Assembly: GCA_910587235.1 (NCBI GenBank)
Contig: CAJUKD010000006.1
Span: forward strand, 1-64,000
Length of the DNA: 64,000 bases
Origin: an uncultured Muribaculaceae bacterium
GTDB lineage: Bacteria; Bacteroidota; Bacteroidia; Bacteroidales; Muribaculaceae
Reading direction: 5' to 3'
Below the pieces are notes generated by a model. The model saw nothing but the letters and a program-made list of their open reading frames with translations. It searched no databases and was not told the DNA's origin. Shown here one piece after another: positions 35,802-43,303 of this stretch. How positions within the stretch are numbered: position 1 is the stretch's first letter; the number at the start of each line of letters is the position of its first letter. Both the position numbers and the translations under genes were made by a program.

Positions 35802-36206
35802 ATGAACTACTTTATCATGTTCGACGGTCAGGTAATCGGCCCTATGAGCAAAGAACAGCTTATCGCCTATGGCGTAAATCCCCAGACACAGGTATGCGAA
35901 GGCAAGGACGGACAGTGGCGCCCGCTCTACACCTATCCCGAACTTATGGAACTTCTTCCCGCACAAGCCCCCGACAACCGCAAACTCGTTACCGCACTGC
36001 TCGCTATCTTCCTCGGCTCGTTCGGTATCCAGTATTTCTACCTTGGCAAGACAAAAGCCGGAATATTTTCAATCCTGCTCACCGTCGTGACCTGCGGAAT
36101 ATGGGGAATAATACCCTTCATCCAAGGTATCCTTATGCTGATTATGAACGATGCGGATTTCAACCGCAAGTACGTCAACACAGCATCGACATTCCCTGTG
36201 TTCTGA
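35802..36206 (+). CDS. GYF_2 plus TM2 domain membrane protein
   Basis: A 134-residue protein. Residues 1-60 form a GYF_2-type domain (MNYFIMFDGQVIGPMSKEQL, DGQWRPLYTYPELMELLP). Residues 68-125 form a TM2 hairpin of two hydrophobic helices (ALLAIFLGSFGIQYFYLGKTKAG, then GIWGIIPFIQGILMLIM). The combination is frequent in Bacteroidetes; the function is unknown. It is a single gene with its own promoter, convergent with the PAS gene. Confidence 0.9.
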   Translation: MNYFIMFDGQVIGPMSKEQLIAYGVNPQTQVCEGKDGQWRPLYTYPELMELLPAQAPDNRKLVTALLAIFLGSFGIQYFYLGKTKAGIFSILLTVVTCGIWGIIPFIQGILMLIMNDADFNRKYVNTASTFPVF

Positions 36207-36209
36207 TTC

Positions 36210-36545
36210 TCAACGCACGTAATGCGGCATCTCTTCGGGGATGACCATTGAAATCTCAACCATTCCCGCGATCTGACCGTCGCGGCGCCATGGCGTCTGG
36301 TAAATCATTTTCCGGACGCCATTTTTACTGATCGTGTAGGCATTGCTTTCGCCCGTGGCAAGCATATTGCGGATTTTCTCCTGTGAGGCCGCCGAATGGC
36401 ACGGAAAAAGGTTTGTTCCGACAAGACCATCGCCGAAAGTGGCACGGGAACGCTCGTTCATATAGACTATCACACCTCCGGCGTCGCAGACGGTGACGGC
36501 ACAGTTCATTTGCTCCGCCCAGTTGAAATCCGTATGTTCCATCAT
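36210..36545 (-). CDS. Single PAS-domain protein
   Basis: A 111-residue PAS domain with MNCAVTVCDAGGVIVYMNERS and YTISKNGVRKMIYQTPWRRDGQIAGMVEISM, so one sensor module with no output domain. The start at 36545 lies one base after the stop of bcp (TGACATG), so the two are probably translated together; the longer frame from 36569 would overlap bcp. The ligand and partner are unknown. A helper for a redox or metabolic signal is possible because of the peroxiredoxin neighbour. Confidence 0.75.
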   Translation of the reverse strand: MMEHTDFNWAEQMNCAVTVCDAGGVIVYMNERSRATFGDGLVGTNLFPCHSAASQEKIRNMLATGESNAYTISKNGVRKMIYQTPWRRDGQIAGMVEISMVIPEEMPHYVR

Positions 36546-36546
36546 G

Positions 36547-36999
36547 TCAGCCAAGAATCTGTGAAGCATGGACTTTTGTTTTCACCTCTTTCGGGCCTAT
36601 CACACGCTCGATGTGTCCGTCTGTACCGATTATGAAAGTGGTGCGGAATGTACCCATATATTTGCGGCCGTACATCGATTTCTCACCCCATACGCCGAAC
36701 TCTTCGACCAAACGGTGATCTGTATCGGAAATAAGAGGAAAAGGCAGATTGTTCTTTGCGATAAACTTGCGGTGCGATTCCGCTGAGTCTACGCTCACAC
36801 CCACCACCTGATAGCCGGCGGCAAGCAGTTCGCCATAGCCGTCGCGCAGACTGCACGCCTGGGCGGTACAGCCCGAAGTCATGTCCTTCGGGTAAAAATA
36901 CAAGGCTACTTTTTTGCCAGGAAAATCACTAAGGCGTATTTCTTTGCTGTTTTCATCGGTACCGAGCAGATCAGGCACCTTGTCACCTACGTTAAGCAT
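36547..36999 (-). CDS. bcp: Thioredoxin-dependent peroxiredoxin, Bcp type
   Basis: A 150-residue cytoplasmic peroxidase that reduces hydrogen and organic peroxides. The peroxidatic Cys44 and resolving Cys49 lie in TSGCTAQACSLRDG, the C-x4-C pattern of atypical two-cysteine Bcp proteins. KVALYFYPKDMTSGC is the conserved active-site approach. It is the first gene of a pair with the PAS protein. Its promoter belongs to the repeat-linked block described at 37027-37120. Confidence 0.95.
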   Translation of the reverse strand: MLNVGDKVPDLLGTDENSKEIRLSDFPGKKVALYFYPKDMTSGCTAQACSLRDGYGELLAAGYQVVGVSVDSAESHRKFIAKNNLPFPLISDTDHRLVEEFGVWGEKSMYGRKYMGTFRTTFIIGTDGHIERVIGPKEVKTKVHASQILG

Positions 37000-37026
37000 G
37001 GTAATTATGTTCTATGTTTCGCTTTA

Positions 37027-37058
37027 CAAATATACGGATAAGTCGAGAGCTAAAACAA
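37027..37058 (-). promoter_or_regulatory. Repeat-linked promoter of bcp
   Basis: On the minus strand TATATTTG (37027-37034) and TTG (37056-37058) are 21 bases apart, with CTCGACTTATCCG between them. The same layout and similar spacer occur before the genes starting at 46562 and 56007. The -7 lies 27 bases before the bcp start. Confidence 0.65.
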
Positions 37059-37095
37059 ATTATTTGGATACCGAACGGGAGCATCTAAGTTTTAA

Positions 37096-37187
37096 GTAGG
37101 GACATGCCGTGGCATGTCTTCCGTACATCTTTACGTATAATGCAGATATATTGAAGCTTAGTCAGACGTGCCGTGGCACAGTCCTAC
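37096..37187. repeat. Palindromic repeat pair (copy B)
   Basis: Left unit 37096-37120 has core GACATGCCGTGGCATGTC; right unit 37163-37187 is degenerate (GACGTGCCGTGGCACAGTC). They are inverted with respect to each other, as in copies A and C. It lies in the 570-base gene-free stretch between bcp and the first small lipoprotein gene. The rest of that stretch is AT-rich, holds a small hairpin AGCGCC-TCT-GGCGCT near 37352 and shows no gene. Confidence 0.8.
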
Positions 37188-37506
37188 GATTTTACTAACG
37201 GTGCACATCGTAGACATGTGAGCAATAGATGCAATAACTCTTGATTGCTTTTTTGATAAATCTAAACATAGTTGGAAACGTTTATATGTATTGTCAAACC
37301 TGAAATATACAATTAAAACAACTTTACAAAATCAAAAGTTTCATCAGACAGAGCGCCTCTGGCGCTGCGTCAATGCTAAAGCACAAAAGCACGCCACATA
37401 CATATTACTTTTTTCTATAAAAACCAGCCATCATCAATAAAAACGCCAATATTTTGCAATATATATCTTCTTTTTATTTGTATTTTAATTTTAATTTTTA
37501 TTATTA

Positions 37507-37514
37507 TACATTTG
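37507..37514 (+). promoter_or_regulatory. Promoter -7 element for the lipoprotein cassette
   Basis: TACATTTG in a strongly AT-rich stretch, 57 bases before the start at 37572. Confidence 0.5.
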
Positions 37515-37571
37515 CAAAACACAAGCTAAGAGAATCAATTTTCACACCAGACCAATACATCACATTTATGA

Positions 37572-37922
37572 ATGTTCTTATCATTTTCCATAATTGCTTT
37601 TCTGGCATGTACAATGATATCTTGTGCTGACGATATGAAATTTCCTGAGAGGATTGAATTTCCGGCAGAAGGAGGTAAGATAAAGGTATATAGTGATTAC
37701 AACCATTTCAAAATAACTTTCAGGGATAGTAATGCCCCCATCGGTATAAACGATGATTATACAATAGAACATAGCTGGCTTGAAATCAAGCATAACAGCA
37801 ACGATAATGAATATGTATTTACCGCTGAACCAAATACTTCCAAAGAAAAACGGGAAATAATAATAGATATCTTTGGCGGAGATACAAATTATATATCAAA
37901 AGTATTGCAGTATGGACAATGA
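37572..37922 (+). CDS. Small lipoprotein with BACON-like beta-sandwich, unknown function
   Basis: A 116-residue protein with a lipoprotein signal (IIAFLACTMISC, Cys18). The mature part has IEFPAEGGKIKVYSDYN and ends with FTAEPNTSKEKREIIIDIFGG, the pattern of BACON-type domains. It is shorter and more AT-rich than its neighbour at 37962, with which it shares the segments FPERIEFPAEGG/FPETIIFPKEGG and AEPNTS/AEANTS, so the two are likely paralogues. ATG at 37568 is out of frame; the start here is the only one that keeps the signal peptide. Confidence 0.65.
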   Translation: MFLSFSIIAFLACTMISCADDMKFPERIEFPAEGGKIKVYSDYNHFKITFRDSNAPIGINDDYTIEHSWLEIKHNSNDNEYVFTAEPNTSKEKREIIIDIFGGDTNYISKVLQYGQ

Positions 37923-37961
37923 CAGCATAATCAGTAATATTTTCAAAAATTAATAAGTCTA

Positions 37962-38417
37962 ATGATTACAAAGAAATTAATACCATACATAATAGCAATG
38001 CTTGCCCTGCTGTGTTGCGGGTGTTACAGCGACTGCGATTTTCCGGAAACAATTATTTTCCCGAAAGAAGGCGGGACTATGATTGTCGACTGCAAGTATG
38101 ACCCTGCTTTCTGTTCGCTACGCGACGATGAGGGTTATGGAGAAATAAGATACAGATGCGAAGGAGCGGAGAACAGGCCGCCGGACGATTCGGTCTATGT
38201 ACCCGGACTCGGCGAAGTCGACGGCGACGATGTCATCCTTGACTGCCCCGACTGGTCATACGGCGGCAAATACAAATGGGTCACATTCACCACCGACGAT
38301 GCAGGCCGATATGTGATTACAGCCGAAGCAAATACTTCAGGAAAAAGTAGAAGAATGACTATCGAATGGCAAGAAGGCAATCTGTTTTTCGAAGGTTATA
38401 TAATTCAAAAAAACTAA
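37962..38417 (+). CDS. Small lipoprotein with BACON-like domain, paralogue of the preceding gene
   Basis: A 151-residue lipoprotein with signal MLALLCCGC. The mature chain starts YSDCDFPETIIFPKEGGTMIVDC and ends with VITAEANTSGKSRRMTIEWQEG, matching the previous gene in layout. The extra loop of about 30 residues in the middle includes several Cys and acidic residues. The stop codon TAA at 38415-38417 is followed immediately by the ATG of the next gene, indicating an operon with the barrel proteins. Confidence 0.75.
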   Translation: MITKKLIPYIIAMLALLCCGCYSDCDFPETIIFPKEGGTMIVDCKYDPAFCSLRDDEGYGEIRYRCEGAENRPPDDSVYVPGLGEVDGDDVILDCPDWSYGGKYKWVTFTTDDAGRYVITAEANTSGKSRRMTIEWQEGNLFFEGYIIQKN

Positions 38418-38969
38418 ATGAACCTTATGAAATCCAAGATATTACTGACACTGATTATCACTATGGCCGTATGCTTTGCGACGGCTGCACGACAACCGTC
38501 GCAGGGCTTCCGCGGATTCGTTGATTATGGACTTGACTTCGGCCATACGGAGCGCTCGGCAAGCGCTGTCCGCCACACTCTTTCCGTAGTACCGGGCTAT
38601 CAGATAAACCCGCACATATTTACCGGTGGAGGCCTGTCGCTCGAATTCAACCGATTCCACGTGGCCTTGTTCGGCGACGTCAGAGGCGACTGGAAGTTCG
38701 GCCGCTTCACGCCATTCGGCGATTTGCGCATAGGATACACGTCGTTCGAAGGCGGAGGATTATATTTTTCGCCCGCCGTAGGCCACCGTTTCAACTGGGG
38801 TCGAAAAGCCGGACTGAACGTCGGAATCGGCTTGAAACTTATAAGTGCCCGGATAAACAACTTCCGGAGTGTCTACGATGAAGAAAACGGGTGGTATGTC
38901 TACGAAAGCACAACAGGCCGACAGCGCACGGAATGCACGTTCATGGTGCGTGCCGGAATTGATTTCTAA
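38418..38969 (+). CDS. Small outer-membrane beta-barrel protein
   Basis: A 183-residue protein with a signal peptide (ILLTLIITMAVCFATAARQ). Alternating hydrophobic strands include NPHIFTGGGLSLEFNRFHVALFGDVRG, FGDLRIGYTSFEGGGLYFSPAVGHRFNWG and a C-terminal strand ending in Phe (MVRAGIDF), as expected for OMP_b-brl proteins. The next gene is a paralogue with the same order of motifs. MKSKILLT, three codons in, is an alternative start. Confidence 0.8.
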   Translation: MNLMKSKILLTLIITMAVCFATAARQPSQGFRGFVDYGLDFGHTERSASAVRHTLSVVPGYQINPHIFTGGGLSLEFNRFHVALFGDVRGDWKFGRFTPFGDLRIGYTSFEGGGLYFSPAVGHRFNWGRKAGLNVGIGLKLISARINNFRSVYDEENGWYVYESTTGRQRTECTFMVRAGIDF

Positions 38970-38993
38970 TTCAAAAACAACTGAATACATGCA

Positions 38994-39569
38994 ATGAAAC
39001 GATATATAATACTGATATTACTGGCCGTTCTGACATTCGCTTCCGCAACACATACACAGGGACAGCAACCCGCAAACGGCTACCGCGGCTTTATCGACGC
39101 CCACTTCGACCTCGGTTCAGAGAGCGGTTTCTGGGGCAATCACGAAGCTTATTTCTACTACGGCGCATCGACCACCCACGGCCGGCAGTTCAACCCGCAT
39201 CTGTTCGTGGGCGGCGGCATGGATCTGGAGTACAATCCGTCGTTCGGACGCACGATATTCGCCCTATATGCGGCCGGCCGCACCGATTGGCAGTTCGGAC
39301 GCTACACACCCTACGGCGACGTGCGCCTGGGGCTGAGCACAAGCGGCGGTGGAGGAGTCTATTTTTCGCCGACTGTAGGCTACCGTTTCAATTGGGGTCA
39401 CAAGGCGAGTATCAATGTAGGTCTGGGCCTGACTCTTAAAAGCAAGAATATGGAAAGTTATGATTTCACCATTCTGCCCGACGGCTCCGGATTGCTGACT
39501 CCGCTCGGCCGCAAGCATCTGGCAGAATGCCTGTTTGCCCTGCGCTTAGGAGTGGAATTCGGAAAATAG
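38994..39569 (+). CDS. Small outer-membrane beta-barrel protein, paralogue
   Basis: A 191-residue protein with a signal peptide ending near THTQGQQ. Strands such as NPHLFVGGGMDLEYNPSFG, YGDVRLGLSTSGGGGVYFSPTVGYRFNWG and the C-terminal FALRLGVEFGK align with the preceding protein. The duplicate pair follows a duplicate lipoprotein pair, so the whole cassette may be a surface assembly of lipoproteins and barrels. It converges with the SDR operon 17 bases away. Confidence 0.8.
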   Translation: MKRYIILILLAVLTFASATHTQGQQPANGYRGFIDAHFDLGSESGFWGNHEAYFYYGASTTHGRQFNPHLFVGGGMDLEYNPSFGRTIFALYAAGRTDWQFGRYTPYGDVRLGLSTSGGGGVYFSPTVGYRFNWGHKASINVGLGLTLKSKNMESYDFTILPDGSGLLTPLGRKHLAECLFALRLGVEFGK

Positions 39570-39586
39570 ACATAGCACATGGCAGT

Positions 39587-40339
39587 TCAGCCGTAGAAAA
39601 TACGACCTGTGGCGTCGGAATCGAGCGCCGCACGGATGGCGCCGCGGGCACCTCGGGCGGGAGAGTGTATTATAGGTCTGAAGAATATGTCGGCCAGGCG
39701 GTCGACAAACGGATTACCCATTGTGATTATGCCTGAATCGACTATGCCCGGATCGGAGCAATTCACGCGTATGCCGCGCGGCGCAAGCTCTCGCGCCAAC
39801 GAACGCGCGAAGTCTGTAAGCATAAGCTTGCTGCGCCCGTAGGTCGTGAAACGCCCGTGATGCTCTATGGCGCGCTGCTGCCAGTCGGCACGGCGTCGCA
39901 CAATATGGCGCGTCATCGAGGTGGTGAACACCACAGCCGAACCTTCGTCCATAAGCGGCAACAGCAAGCGCGTGAGTAGAGCGGTGGCCACGTAATTGGT
40001 CTGCGTTGCCGATTCAAAGCCGTCGGGAGTGATGCGTATTCCTCCGGGCATGGTGCCGGCGTTGTTGAATAGTACCGATATCTTTATGTCGTCGGCCTTG
40101 CAGGCATCGGCGAAAGCGCGCACCGAGGCGAGGCTCTCAAGGTCGAGCGTGCGGCAGGTCAGGCGCGTCTGACTGTCAATAATACGCCGAAGCTCACCGG
40201 CAAGCGCTTCGGCGCGCTCCGTGTTGCGGCAGGCGAGGCACACTTCGGGCACAGCGCGGCGCATCAGTTCCTCGACTATGGCGCGCCCTATTCCACCGGT
40301 GGCGCCGGTGACTATACATACCTTGTCAGGAGTATTCAT
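39587..40339 (-). CDS. Short-chain dehydrogenase/reductase (SDR), last gene of the steroid-type operon
   Basis: A 250-residue NAD(P)-dependent SDR. The cofactor motif is TGATGGIG near residue 10, NNAG is at residue about 90, and the catalytic Tyr-x3-Lys is TYGRSKL. It overlaps the upstream SDR by ATGA (40336-40339), so translation is coupled. In an operon with a 5-alpha-reductase-like protein and an OYE enzyme, a hydroxysteroid dehydrogenase role is plausible. The C-terminal half resembles retinol/protochlorophyllide-type SDRs, so other substrates are open. Confidence 0.85.
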   Translation of the reverse strand: MNTPDKVCIVTGATGGIGRAIVEELMRRAVPEVCLACRNTERAEALAGELRRIIDSQTRLTCRTLDLESLASVRAFADACKADDIKISVLFNNAGTMPGGIRITPDGFESATQTNYVATALLTRLLLPLMDEGSAVVFTTSMTRHIVRRRADWQQRAIEHHGRFTTYGRSKLMLTDFARSLARELAPRGIRVNCSDPGIVDSGIITMGNPFVDRLADIFFRPIIHSPARGARGAIRAALDSDATGRIFYG

Positions 40340-41142
40340 TCAGGTACAGGTATCCTTATTGCTATCTGCCGCCGCACGGCTTCCGGAAGCAAGGCAACAA
40401 AAACTATCGAAATTCTGTTGAGCAGTCCGTTGACATACTGCGCTCGGCGGTGGAACATGCGGCGCAACGCACGGCGGACGAAAAGTCCGGGAGGCGCAAG
40501 CACGCCTATGCGGGTGGCGAAACGCAACCATCGTTCGGGAAGCCCGAAAAGCGAGGTGGCTATGCCTCCTGGACAAGCCACGGTCACCGATACGCCGCTG
40601 TCTTTCATCTCTACGCGGTACGCCCTCGAAAAAGCCCGTATATATGCTTTGGTCGCACTGTAGAGAGCTATGCCGGGCATAGGCATCCAGCATGACATCG
40701 ACGACATGTTCAGTATATAGCCCCGCCCGGCATCAGCCATGCGGCGGCCTATCGCCACACAAAGCTCCGTGACGGCGCACATGTGCAAATCGATGTACAT
40801 AGCACGTCGCCGTGGGGTTAAATCGTCAACACGCCTGAAATCGAATATGCCGGCATTGTTTACAAGTACCTCGGGAATTATACCCCGGCCGTCGAGAATC
40901 CGACATACATTATCTACGGCATCAGACAGGCTGAGATCGATGCAAGCCGTCAGTACCCTCACATCGCCGTATGCCGCCTCCAGATCGCGCGCCGTGTCCT
41001 CGAGTTCAGCCTCCTGATTGCTGACAGCCACAATTGAATAGCCGCGGCGGGCAAGTTCGCGGGTAAATTCAAGACCTATGCCTGACGATGCTCCGGTGAT
41101 GACAGCCCATGGCTTTTCCGGCATATTTATGCCGGCATTCAT
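40336..41142 (-). CDS. Short-chain dehydrogenase/reductase (SDR)
   Basis: A 268-residue SDR with TGASSGIG, NNAG and ALYSATKAY (catalytic Tyr and Lys), plus a hydrophobic C-terminal tail of about 40 residues that may touch the membrane. I start it at MNAGINMPEKPW (41142) because this ATG overlaps the stop of the OYE gene as ATGA; the longer frame from 41178 would extend 40 bases into that gene. A 3-hydroxysteroid or 17-beta-type dehydrogenase role fits the neighbours, but the substrate is inferred. Confidence 0.87.
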   Translation of the reverse strand: MNAGINMPEKPWAVITGASSGIGLEFTRELARRGYSIVAVSNQEAELEDTARDLEAAYGDVRVLTACIDLSLSDAVDNVCRILDGRGIIPEVLVNNAGIFDFRRVDDLTPRRRAMYIDLHMCAVTELCVAIGRRMADAGRGYILNMSSMSCWMPMPGIALYSATKAYIRAFSRAYRVEMKDSGVSVTVACPGGIATSLFGLPERWLRFATRIGVLAPPGLFVRRALRRMFHRRAQYVNGLLNRISIVFVALLPEAVRRQIAIRIPVPE

Positions 41143-42371
41143 CGGGCGCTGCGTTCCTTTATTTTCGCTATCTCGCATTTGAGCGAATCGGGAAGATTAT
41201 TCTCGCAGTGGTGACATTTCATCTCAAGGGTGTACATGCGGCCTATGCAGTAGTTGACATGCTCGCAGCCGCTGTCCTCCAGTCCTTCCTCTTCCATACG
41301 GCGGACAAAATCGGGCATAGCCAGCAGCGAACGCGCCATCTGCACGGCATCGAAACCTTCGTCGAGCACACGTTCTATCGACAAGCGCTTCGAACATCCG
41401 CCCACATAAATCAGCGGCATCTTCAGCTCGCTGCGGAAACGGCGCGCCATATCCAGAAAATAACACTCCTCGTAGGGAACGGTCGGAATCATCATCTTGC
41501 CGAACATGCGCACACCCCAGCGCAACCACCATGTGTCCATATAATGCGTCAGCGTGCGTATAGGCATCTCGCCGCGCATGACATACATCGGAGCTTTGCT
41601 AACGAAACCTCCGGAAAGAACCAGCGCATGCGCGCCGAGCTGTTCAAGCTCGCGGGCCACGGTCAGGCAATCGTCGGTCTGCATGCCGCCGCGGAAACCG
41701 TCGTTCATATTTGTCTTCACCACCACTCCCATGTCGGAACCGGCGGCACGCATCACCTCTTCGATACACAGACGCATGAAGCGCATCCTGTTGTCGAGCG
41801 AACCGCCCCAACGGTCGCGGCGACGGTTGGTATACGGCGAAAGAAACTGGCTTATAAGGTAGCCATGGCCGGCATGGATTTCCACACAGTCGAAACCGGC
41901 GTCGCGGGCAGTCCGCACGGCGTCGCCGAACGAGCGGCTCATGGCCACAATCTCGTCGTCGGCCATGCGGCGCACGTTTGTAGGCGAATAGATATTGAAT
42001 CGTCCCGAAGCTGAAATCGGCGTTTCACCTGCGGTCGATTTATGCGACATGTTTCCGCAATGTCCGAGCTGTATTGATGCCTTGGCTCCCTCGGCATGGA
42101 TGGCGTCGGTAATGTCGCGCAAGGCAGGTACTATCTCCGGACGCATCCACAACTGACGTGGAAAAGAAAGGCCGTTCCGGGTTACAGAAGAATAGGCAAG
42201 CGTTGTCATGCCTATGCCGCCGCGAGCGACGCTGACATGGTAATCCTTCAGTTCCTGCGAAGGCTTGTTGCCCGGGCACATGCCTTCGAACGCCGCAGAG
42301 CGTATGGTGCGGTTACGCAGTGTCACAGGACCGATCTGTACGGGAGTGAAAAGTTTCGATTTTTCGTACAT
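41139..42371 (-). CDS. Old yellow enzyme-family NADH:flavin oxidoreductase (BaiCD/5-beta-reductase-like, short form)
   Basis: A 410-residue FMN enzyme. The TIM barrel shows NRTIRSAAFEGMCPGN at the start, QLGHCGNMSHKS, EIHAGHGYLISQFLSPYTNRRRD and PLIYVGGCSK. The C-terminus has a Cys cluster (GCEHVNYCIGRMY, then KCHHC) that could hold an iron-sulfur cluster. It lacks the C-terminal FAD/NAD domains of full-length BaiCD or dienoyl-CoA reductase. Such short OYE proteins next to a 5-alpha-reductase are known candidates for reduction of delta4-3-keto steroids or bile acids. The first ligand spacing is unusual, so iron-sulfur binding needs proof. Confidence 0.85.
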   Translation of the reverse strand: MYEKSKLFTPVQIGPVTLRNRTIRSAAFEGMCPGNKPSQELKDYHVSVARGGIGMTTLAYSSVTRNGLSFPRQLWMRPEIVPALRDITDAIHAEGAKASIQLGHCGNMSHKSTAGETPISASGRFNIYSPTNVRRMADDEIVAMSRSFGDAVRTARDAGFDCVEIHAGHGYLISQFLSPYTNRRRDRWGGSLDNRMRFMRLCIEEVMRAAGSDMGVVVKTNMNDGFRGGMQTDDCLTVARELEQLGAHALVLSGGFVSKAPMYVMRGEMPIRTLTHYMDTWWLRWGVRMFGKMMIPTVPYEECYFLDMARRFRSELKMPLIYVGGCSKRLSIERVLDEGFDAVQMARSLLAMPDFVRRMEEEGLEDSGCEHVNYCIGRMYTLEMKCHHCENNLPDSLKCEIAKIKERSAR

Positions 42372-42401
42372 TACAGTATATCTTTCAGTTATGTGTTAAT
42401 T

Positions 42402-43175
42402 CTAATATATGAAAGGTATGATGCGCTTGCGGCCGAGCGAGGTGAATTCCTCACCGAACTCTCGGGCATAACGGTCGCGCAACTTGCCAGCACGAGGTGC
42501 CAGATTGGCGAAAGTCCACAAAGCGAATACCGCTCCGGAAGCCGACCATGTAAGTATGGCAAAGCCCGTCCATTCGACAAATTCTCCGAAATAATTGGCC
42601 GACGAAACATAGCGGAACATGCCTCCGCGCGGAATGTAATGGCGCCTGTCGCCCGGACGGCGCAGATGACGGATTATATAGTCGCTGTGGACATTGACAA
42701 TCCATCCGGCAAAAAATATCACAGTTCCTGCCATAAACTGCGGCGACCATAGCCAGGACATAGGATAGCGTCCTTCCGGACTTATATAGAATATCCATCC
42801 GCCTTGCATAAGGGCATTAAGTACATTAAATGTTACGCCCATGGCGATAATGGAAAGAGGCATACGCCCGCGGCTGCGTATAAGCAGCGGAAAAATGAAA
42901 GAACGCTGGAAATAATGGAATTCAAACAACAGGAACATCACCAGCGGCGCTGCTTCGAAACGCCGGCCGGAATGCCACCAAAGCAAAGCCATGGCTATAA
43001 ATACAGGAGCTTCCATAAGTACCCAGCCAAGACGGTTGTCGACCGTCGGACCCCATCGTCGGGTGTACGAAACGCCGTAACCTGCCTCCACATAATGAAG
43101 GGTTATGAACACCACAACAGCCGTGACGGCCATCACGGCAAGAAAAATATCGAAGTTGACTGCGTCAGGAAACAT
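42402..43175 (-). CDS. Steroid 5-alpha-reductase-family membrane protein
   Basis: A 257-residue protein with about six transmembrane helices. The C-terminal half carries family signatures FAGWIVNVHSDYIIRHLRRPG, then YIPRGGMFRYVSSANYFGEFVEWTGFA, which match 3-oxo-5-alpha-steroid 4-dehydrogenases and bind NADPH. The start is MFPDAVNF (43175): the longer frame begins with TTG inside the promoter -7 element. It is the first gene of a four-gene operon (30 bases to the OYE gene). It would reduce the delta4 bond of a 3-keto steroid or bile acid to the 5-alpha form; a non-steroid enone is the alternative. Confidence 0.88.
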   Translation of the reverse strand: MFPDAVNFDIFLAVMAVTAVVVFITLHYVEAGYGVSYTRRWGPTVDNRLGWVLMEAPVFIAMALLWWHSGRRFEAAPLVMFLLFEFHYFQRSFIFPLLIRSRGRMPLSIIAMGVTFNVLNALMQGGWIFYISPEGRYPMSWLWSPQFMAGTVIFFAGWIVNVHSDYIIRHLRRPGDRRHYIPRGGMFRYVSSANYFGEFVEWTGFAILTWSASGAVFALWTFANLAPRAGKLRDRYAREFGEEFTSLGRKRIIPFIY

Positions 43176-43193
43176 GATAATGTGATTTACATG

Positions 43194-43201
43194 CAAAGAT
43201 A
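43194..43201 (-). promoter_or_regulatory. Promoter -7 element of the 5-alpha-reductase operon
   Basis: TATCTTTG on the minus strand, 18 bases upstream of the chosen ATG at 43175. It overlaps the TTG start of the longer frame, ruling that start out. Confidence 0.6.
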
Positions 43202-43278
43202 ATTAATTCCAACAAAAAGATATAAAGTATAAAACATACCGCTTTGGCCAAAAGCACCTAATGATAGCTTTTTTTTCG

Positions 43279-43286
43279 TAACTTTG
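43279..43286 (+). promoter_or_regulatory. Promoter -7 element of the porin gene
   Basis: TAACTTTG in TTTTTTTCGTAACTTTGCC, 17 bases before the ATG at 43304. It is divergent from the steroid-type operon promoter, about 80 bases apart, so the two could share a regulator site. Confidence 0.6.
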
Positions 43287-43303
43287 CCACAAAAGAACGA
43301 AAC

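Noticed and set aside
35602..35805. A 67-residue plus-strand frame before the TM2 gene
   Set aside because: It contains the TM2 promoter and ends in the TM2 start; no family similarity.
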